Positions 10,301 through 13,339 of a stretch of 13,339 nucleotides of DNA are shown here, piece after piece. The position numbers and the translations under genes were made by a program. Under the pieces are notes generated by a model. That model did not search any database and was not told the origin of the DNA. It saw only the letters and a program-made list of their open reading frames with translations. Position 1 is the stretch's first letter. Each line of letters starts with the position of its first letter. The stretch spans positions 1-13,339 of the forward strand of contig JBLHWU010000183.1 of the NCBI GenBank assembly GCA_047629355.1. The letters are read 5' to 3'. This stretch comes from CAYUNA01 sp047629355 (GTDB taxonomy: Bacteria > Bacteroidota > Bacteroidia > Chitinophagales > Saprospiraceae).

Positions 10301-10735
10301 TCCACTGGAAATACTTTAGAAGATTGCGACGGTTCTCCTGATTGCAACGACCTTCCTACCGAAAATACGACTTACATTTTAACTGTAACCGATGCCAACG
10401 GCTGTACCGCGACGGATTCTATCAGCGTTGCCGTCATCATCAATTGTAACCCTGCTGATGCAGAAATTCCAAACGCTTTTACGCCAAATGGAGATGGCAC
10501 AAATGATACTTTCGCGCCCGTTTTTGAAGAAACTGGACAAGAACAAGTTATTTCCATGCGCATCTGGAATCGTTGGGGCGCACTTGTTTTTGAAGGTGGA
10601 CAAGATGCCGTGTGGGACGGGATGTTGGAGGATAAACCTGCGGCGGCGGATGTGTATATTTATGTGATAAAACTGGATTGTCGATTTGGGGAGGAGGAAG
10701 CGACGTTGCAGGGGGATGTGACGTTGATTCGGTAG
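4400..10735 (+). CDS. Giant secreted multidomain protein with gliding-motility/T9SS type B C-terminal domain
   Basis: A 2111-residue protein exported by Sec and then probably by the type IX secretion system, to be displayed on or released from the cell surface. It starts with a signal peptide (MYRAILNRLLLIFGITLF, likely cut near SAQ). A long cysteine-rich beta region follows, with DUF11-like segments near residues 155-200 (ITRTITIRNT) and 1130-1215 (FNAGLGTAYNVEITAQVPTG). PKD-like units lie at about 1600-1835 (TYSVTIVDAQGC; FSVTITDSNSC; TYTVTGESSDGC), then two GCDS-type repeats at about 1834-1932 (TICEGTTLTFNG, TQGCDSM), then another PKD-like unit with TYILTVTDANGC. The last 93 residues are the CHU_C-type sorting domain: IPNAFTPNGDGTNDTF, MRIWNRWGALVFEG, VWDG, ADVYIYVIKLDC, and GDVTLIR at the very end. 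Adhesion or gliding is a possible role but unproven. No catalytic domain is recognised. The frame is intact throughout. Confidence 0.93.
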   Translation: MYRAILNRLLLIFGITLFQFSLSAQTVTLTPATPEDFFVCGNGDFEFTLTNGDTPLENIVLAIQFSTPSGTVCGMTFQNATGATPIEPIDSLMPMLEIGDLAADEIALFIVTVNAPCSVFDCLNNGELFQNNFTLTHSGGTIVIPPSPIYTVETANLVITNITPQFTELSQGDAITRTITIRNTRFGPLSEFTFCDAHQGGFCVNSTLGNVIQEDSNNFCIELTAADFMTIGDGDGLFEKDEIIVIEEELEIKSCGIQQSSLSTISVGWGCDGDVCQEDEKIVGVSFLPTMLTPDLVFEPSASFPECFCGSEPFLQSMTVTNIGAGAAVNLNLTLNQVVPKGGMDLISFYVDSAGISVDVPVVPAFFEPSITDAPCNIDPEVWRRAIASFPELASGASITFFWETYMCDQDCLGEGIEWDYGYQYQSICGEETFVLDTIPAIEFGDVLSTILSVEGGGPLTDGVTHTFNYIIDYADLDDDDGTLTIELEIPCGLTWEDSNNPMLGGQNPAISFETLDEAEAVTLEYNLPMPADSLSTTFELSFNCADFCTDDLLCKDSIETSCMGVDSCTVEAEISIFIPITTSVNQCESFPNECAPQSCYEAVFTQDCPIDSFCIETVPGYVNYQFTAQRSNFGLRDDNDDQICDGTGLPDLNLINDHRLLPGDTIHAEVSGEIVVDVPGSTFERGILEIFFTGGLTTGENSDFYKSDGVVPLTANVRVFDSSSNTYYDCEAPLMDISENPLVYQYDYSPATLADVGCGIPVDFVFENGDSILFETDFRISKNVVREDDSTPLSIRLSLSSSVLLFNDPIANTNDVFRCGCANEVFEITGYEYMTFPGVFSVPPCAESEFIGGSLFQLILEEGNFFPYECRRIGLLTDFKLNLPNGFEIIESKLTFLRNQEGADVITEQMLMPQINGNQVCFDVADFQNDGLDEGFLALFQYRFLADCDFAGSEDLGTVATIDFLDQLPETADPFDYEVVSAALRSLNPNLIVSTLLCDITAFNNQAVLDFDLVNFQTIVASQDSGTAENVWIYPVSNAGEITNCNIFNLETGQFLPQTNGIFQLDSLVALDTFSLRLICDNVSCDLEEVELNFGWSCTLFTNPINMPCNTETKNITFTTPPGELELAVDGPATCSDLCDTIPYHIIEVFNAGLGTAYNVEITAQVPTGVTYLTGSTQVEYPCDSGNFLPAANPIELPNGDLIWSTCSLLPTLEDCGLPPVIFQENCFRMHFLSQSFCDLIINSQFIFSVSGEQNCGDPTNTLSDIGGNLCINDIEPPFSGTINVNSGNVICEDVNTHLITLQLNGETQIGDCLIIETPNGLTANCVNFISPVFPCNVTTDDGNYVIGLPPNVPAGNLIVLNLETLGYQNLECGDYNMTIQAATQTIANCVAIQDTCSTKVVVAFAIASIPVDRPIFELSDFLVTATPSGGNDAVDFTINVINTGASAPPITTIEFYLNTDLVHAQNVNSTIQIDEIIPLSGSFEIPENSLCDLIALVNPVCACESDTIQVGSPITYLTGQNDTICSNEILTLGVEQMPGFVYQWTSSNDPDCLDFLACPTCPTTTFSFENLEKEPKICQFILLESDNMGCLIQNEISVTVQPTPEICLGDSPICIGEMANLCASDGVSFIWSPIISNEQCIAVLPTQTMTYSVTIVDAQGCVGMDEFTVEVVPLPSANLPATYLFCDEETPQLDAGFNGNYNYNWSPGNPVLDNPSIANPTIVLPMDGIFSVTITDSNSCQTIAQTDVTFGNTPALTISSDISICLTTSATITVSGADAYVWDAPVVPADCQNNDCSEILVTPTTTTTYTVTGESSDGCTAQVAVTVTVVDGEITISEDAEICDGQGIFIFGELENEAGTYCETYPLSAGCDSTHCITVLLNPNDSTTIDTTICEGTTLTFNGEEYSESTTIDLETTQGCDSMIFLNIDFYTSPVLSLNANQEIAIGDTVFISNTDEFIEYEWTSSTGNTLEDCDGSPDCNDLPTENTTYILTVTDANGCTATDSISVAVIINCNPADAEIPNAFTPNGDGTNDTFAPVFEETGQEQVISMRIWNRWGALVFEGGQDAVWDGMLEDKPAAADVYIYVIKLDCRFGEEEATLQGDVTLIR

Positions 10736-10757
10736 GAAGGGAGACATTATTTTTTAT

Positions 10758-11013
10758 GAAAACACTATGCAATCAATAGTCCGTGCAATTTTTTAGGTGG
10801 ATTTACCAAAAAAAATCATTGAGTGTTAATTAGTTATGATTTGACTCATCAAATTTAGATAAAAAACTAAGTTGCATATAAAGTTTTCACCACTACAAGT
10901 ACTTGGTAAAGTATTGACTTTCAACGCTTTAATTTTTTATCTACCCCTACAAAAAGGTTTTCACTAAAAAAAATCTGCTTTTTTCGCACGGACTATTGGC
11001 GATAGGTGTTTAC
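10758..11013. mobile_element. MITE-like segment with terminal inverted repeats
   Basis: CAATAGTCCGTGC at 10774-10786 is perfectly inverted as GCACGGACTATTG at 10986-10998. Similarity continues outward (left GAAAACAC-TAT, right arm reversed GTAAACACCTAT), giving arms of about 28 bp at 10758-10786 and 10986-11013. The enclosed 199 bp is A+T-rich and has no credible open frame. The form fits a small non-autonomous transposable element, but no target-site duplication was found by eye and no transposase is nearby. It fills most of the gap between the giant gene and the convergent broken lipoprotein gene. Alternatives are a fossil insertion-sequence end pair or a structured 3' region. Confidence 0.5.
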
Positions 11014-11040
11014 GCAAATTTGGAAATTTGATGTAAGCAC
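11006..11040. repeat. 35-nt bulged hairpin between convergent genes
   Basis: GTGTTTACGCAAATTT pairs with AAATTTG-A-TGTAAGCAC through one bulged A and two G-U pairs. It has no T run on either strand, so termination is possible only in a non-canonical way. Its left half overlaps the right end of the MITE-like inverted repeat. Confidence 0.45.
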
Positions 11041-11109
11041 ATATTGCATCTATATATAGCACAGCTTTTGACCTTAAAATAATAGAAAATTTAGAATCCA
11101 CAGCTTAAC

Positions 11110-11764
11110 CTAGAATACTTCTATTAAATATAAACGAGAAGACATAGAATCAATCTGTATTGAATCTAGTCCATCAGCTGTTTTTAATATTCCATTATAA
11201 AGAATATCAATTGGAAGCAACGGCCAATTCTCGGTACATGATGGGTTTAAAGGGTCGTTGGTAACGATAGAATATTCAGCATTTTCATCTACAATAAATC
11301 GGTCAACAAATTCATCTATATACCAATCATCAAACCACTGATTTTTGTAAGTCACTCCCTCCTTTACGATTTCAATATCCAATGAAACATTACTCTCTTT
11401 ATCGTTAATGTAATGCCATTACTTGAGGTGAATATAACTGAAAGTCTGCAGTAGAGTCAAAAATATAGACCATACATGTTAAGGTGAAATCGTTTTCAAA
11501 TTCATATTTAAACCCTTGTCGTAAAATGAAATTTGGAGTTCCATTGTCAACTCAGACTATGTTATTTATTGTATTGAAATATGTATTGGAACAATTAAAA
11601 GTAAGTGTATCAAGTTCATAGCCATTAATATCTAAAGCCATAAATGATTTGACCTCTTCTTGAACCGACGTTATAACTTCATCATTATCATCATCGTTTT
11701 GGCATGAGTAAGTTCCAAATAACACAAATAGGGTAAAGTATAAAAGATATTGTTGTGGTTTCAT
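11110..11764 (-). pseudogene. Broken lipoprotein gene of unknown function
   Basis: The ATG at 11764 gives MKPQQYLLYFTLFVLFGTYSC, a lipoprotein signal peptide, with acidic QNDDDNDE after the lipid cysteine as in surface-exported Bacteroidota lipoproteins. The frame stops at an in-frame TGA (11554-11552). The same frame then stays open as VDNGTPNFILRQGFKYEFEN through DSTADFQLYSPQVMAL. A one-base shift at about 11405-11425 moves the reading to INDKESNVSLDIEIVKEG, which runs to the stop at 11110 (ending SSRLYLIEVF). Read through both lesions, the product would be about 218 residues. No family is recognised. The continuity of Asp-, Glu- and aromatic-rich beta-like sequence across both breaks supports one former gene rather than separate short genes. 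A lineage decay product or sequencing errors could both explain it. Confidence 0.6.
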
Positions 11765-11795
11765 GTTTTTTTAATTTAAAATAGATTAAACGTAC

Positions 11796-12287
11796 AATTA
11801 CCATAGTCGTCAGGCTAATAAGTTTTATTCGTAAGAAAAATTATCAAGAGTTATTAAACAAAGGAACGCGAAATAAATAAACCAAGACTTTTGACAGGAT
11901 ATTTTGTCCTCATTTTTCACTTTAAAAATGCTCATTAAGTAGTCTGACAAAAATAACTTAACAACTCCTTGGACGCTATTCTTATCTGACTCTCCGTTGT
12001 GAAAATTATCACTATACACAAGGTATAACTCAAATTTTCACGCCTCGATTTCAGACAAAAATAGCGTCCAATTAGATGTCATCTTATTTTTGGCAGACTA
12101 CTTATATCAACATAAATCGCACTTTCAAAGCAAAAACTGAGAACAAAATCTCTCTGTCAAAATCGTAGGTTATTTAATTCCCGTTCCAAAGGTACTGATT
12201 TCAAATTAAAAAAAATCAGAGTTGATATTTTCATGAATAATTGATTGCTAAAATCTCAATCCTTAATCTGACGGCTATGGTGTAATT
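11796..12287. repeat. About 490-bp imperfect palindrome filling an intergenic gap
   Basis: The whole gap between the broken lipoprotein gene and the right-edge gene is two diverged copies in inverted orientation, centred at 12020 on TATAC-ACAAG-GTATA. Matched blocks are: CCATAGTCGTCAG (11801-11813) with CTGACGGCTATGG (12268-12280); GGAACG (11863) with CGTTCC (12182); GTAGTCTG (11939) with CAGACTAC (12094); TTGGACGCTATT (11969-11980) with AATAGCGTCCAA (12060-12071). From 11939 to 12101 the arms align without gaps, about 57 matches in 81 positions counted by hand; farther out there are indels. It could be a fold-back transposable element, a structured RNA, or an inverted duplication of a decayed coding segment. 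The 64-codon minus-strand frame at 11825-12019 lies within the left arm and is not called as a gene. Confidence 0.75.
12195..12219. repeat. Small hairpin inside the right arm of the palindrome
   Basis: CTGATTT (12195-12201) and AAATCAG (12213-12219) form a seven-pair stem around an A+T-rich loop. The left arm of the large palindrome has no clear counterpart, so this looks like right-arm-specific sequence. Confidence 0.4.
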
Positions 12288-12289
12288 AT

Positions 12290-13339
12290 TTAGTCCAAAT
12301 CTTCTATCACATCTAACCAAATTAGGTTTCCATTTTGTACGTCAATTTGATGAAACAAACCATCAGTTTGGTAATATTCGGCTAATGTTGATGAATAAAA
12401 GCTATGCTGATAATTTTCTTGATTACAATAATTAAGAGACAAATCTCCTAACTCATAAACATCTTTCGCTGTTATTGAATAGGTTGTAGTCGCAGTATTT
12501 TGAGTTTGATTTGTGAAGCTATAGGAAACTTCAGCCTCCGCTCCTATCTCAAAAATTTTAAATTTTGCACCAAATTTTCCACTAACTACGTGAGTATTAG
12601 TTACCTGTACAGACGTTCCACCTCCTGATGAACTTTCAACTTCATCTATTTCATACATCGACAATCTAACTTCGTTTGCTATTAAGGAAGCATCCCAGTC
12701 CTTGATACCTCTTAAATATAAAATTGGTGTTTTGACAGGAGATGTTTGACTCAGTAGAACAAAAATGTTGTCTGTTAACTCGAAATAAACTTCGCCATCA
12801 TCGTAATAAGTCAGAAGAGTAGACTCGTTATCGAACGCAGCTCCTGAAATAAATGCGGGATGTGAAATAAAAGATTCAAGTGACCCACTACTCACACATA
12901 AAGTCGAATAATCTTCTGGAGAAAACACCTCCCAAGGGTCAGAGTCCATAGTATTCTCATTACAAACTAATCTATATGTATGAGCTGTTACTATTTGATT
13001 ACTATGTACAGCCACAGGCAAACAAGTAGGACAATCTTTTTCTAAACTTGTAATTTCATATTTAATTTGAGTAATTCGTTCTCCTCCAGGAACTTGTGAA
13101 TTTACAGTTGCAAGTGCATTTATCAAATTGCGAAATTTGTGCAATAGAAGCATATTATAATCTTCTCTACAGTCTCGATAACAACAATCCGAGTCAGCTT
13201 CATCGATATCTCCATCTCCATCTCCATCATTATCTATTCCATCACAGCATATTTCAACGTTATTAGGATTACAATCAGGATCTTCTGAGTCAATTAATCC
13301 ATCCCCATCATTATCTATCCCGTCATCACATATTTCACA
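12290..13339 (-). CDS. C-terminal part of a protein with Asp/Gly-rich metal-binding repeats, N-terminus beyond the right edge
   Basis: The frame is open from the right window edge to the TAA at 12292-12290, giving 350 codons. The internal ATG at 13153 is not the real start, because 62 more in-frame codons upstream hold recognisable repeats. These read CDDGIDNDGDGLIDSEDPDC and CCDGIDNDGDGDGDIDEADS, the CDGxDNDGDGxxD motif found in MopE-like putative metal-binding repeats and similar to thrombospondin type 3 calcium loops. Extracellular location is inferred. About 290 residues without a recognised family follow, with paired cysteines (CPTC). A later segment (about 12613-12464) alternates polar and hydrophobic residues: VVSGKFGAKFKIFEIGAEAE, VSYSFTNQTQNTATTTYSI. 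This suggests amphipathic beta strands, loosely like aerolysin/ETX-MTX2 pore-formers, at low confidence. No sorting domain is seen at the end (LIWLDVIEDLD). Confidence 0.8.
   Translation of the reverse strand, partial: CEICDDGIDNDGDGLIDSEDPDCNPNNVEICCDGIDNDGDGDGDIDEADSDCCYRDCREDYNMLLLHKFRNLINALATVNSQVPGGERITQIKYEITSLEKDCPTCLPVAVHSNQIVTAHTYRLVCNENTMDSDPWEVFSPEDYSTLCVSSGSLESFISHPAFISGAAFDNESTLLTYYDDGEVYFELTDNIFVLLSQTSPVKTPILYLRGIKDWDASLIANEVRLSMYEIDEVESSSGGGTSVQVTNTHVVSGKFGAKFKIFEIGAEAEVSYSFTNQTQNTATTTYSITAKDVYELGDLSLNYCNQENYQHSFYSSTLAEYYQTDGLFHQIDVQNGNLIWLDVIEDLD
13211..13228. repeat. Three tandem TCCATC hexamers inside the metal-binding repeat region
   Basis: TCCATC is repeated three times without interruption (GGAGAT or GATGGA on the coding strand). 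It encodes Gly-Asp pairs and lengthens the Asp/Gly loop of the second motif by two residues relative to the first. A six-base unit keeps the frame, so slippage would change loop length without breaking the gene. Confidence 0.6.

Noticed and set aside
10372..10772. Overlapping minus- and plus-strand open frames at the end of the giant gene
   Set aside because: They overlap the conserved T9SS sorting domain and have unnatural composition (runs of Pro, Arg and His); they are shadows of the real frame.
11825..12019. 64-codon minus-strand open frame with a GTG start
   Set aside because: It lies wholly inside the left arm of the large palindrome and matches no known family. Its only resemblance is to the mirrored arm, so it is reported as part of that element and not as a gene.
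1..13339. CRISPR array, tRNA, rRNA or a complete defence island
   Set aside because: No regularly spaced repeats, no cloverleaf-like or rRNA-like sequence, and no recognised nuclease, helicase or toxin-antitoxin gene pair was seen on either strand.

Overview
The window looks like a chromosomal segment from a Bacteroidota bacterium, most likely near the Saprospiraceae. The signs are a short Obg GTPase without a C-terminal OCT extension, a TAnnTTTG-type promoter (TATCTTTG) upstream of it, Bacteroidota-style lipoprotein signals with acidic residues after the lipid cysteine, a FecR-type anti-sigma factor beside an ECF sigma factor, and a giant secreted protein ending in a gliding-motility/type IX secretion type B C-terminal domain. 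Phylum is well supported; family is inference.

Left part (1-2960). An ECF sigma factor and its FecR-like anti-sigma factor lie on the minus strand; the anti-sigma gene runs off the left edge. Facing away from them on the plus strand is an acidic lipoprotein built of three repeats, closed by a strong hairpin terminator. All three genes have reading-frame lesions as sequenced. Repairing them by eye restores the canonical sigma region 2 N-terminus, the FecR core, and equal 68-residue cysteine spacing in all three lipoprotein repeats.

Middle part (2980-10735). obg has its own promoter. A hairpin-rich 276-bp gap follows, then a 2111-codon secreted protein with DUF11-like, PKD-like and GCDS-type repeats and a type B sorting domain. 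These two genes are open over about 7.3 kb with no visible lesion, which makes uniform sequencing error an unlikely explanation for the damaged neighbours.

Right part (10736-13339). This is more A+T-rich by eye and looks like accessory sequence. It holds a MITE-like segment bounded by 13-bp perfect inverted repeats, a broken minus-strand lipoprotein gene, a roughly 490-bp imperfect palindrome whose two arms encode similar peptides on opposite strands, and the C-terminal part of a minus-strand protein with Asp/Gly-rich metal-binding repeats that enters from the right edge.

The most unusual feature is the 490-bp palindrome at 11796-12287. No complete known defence, toxin or biosynthetic system is visible. 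The functional themes are cell-surface or secreted proteins and surface signalling.
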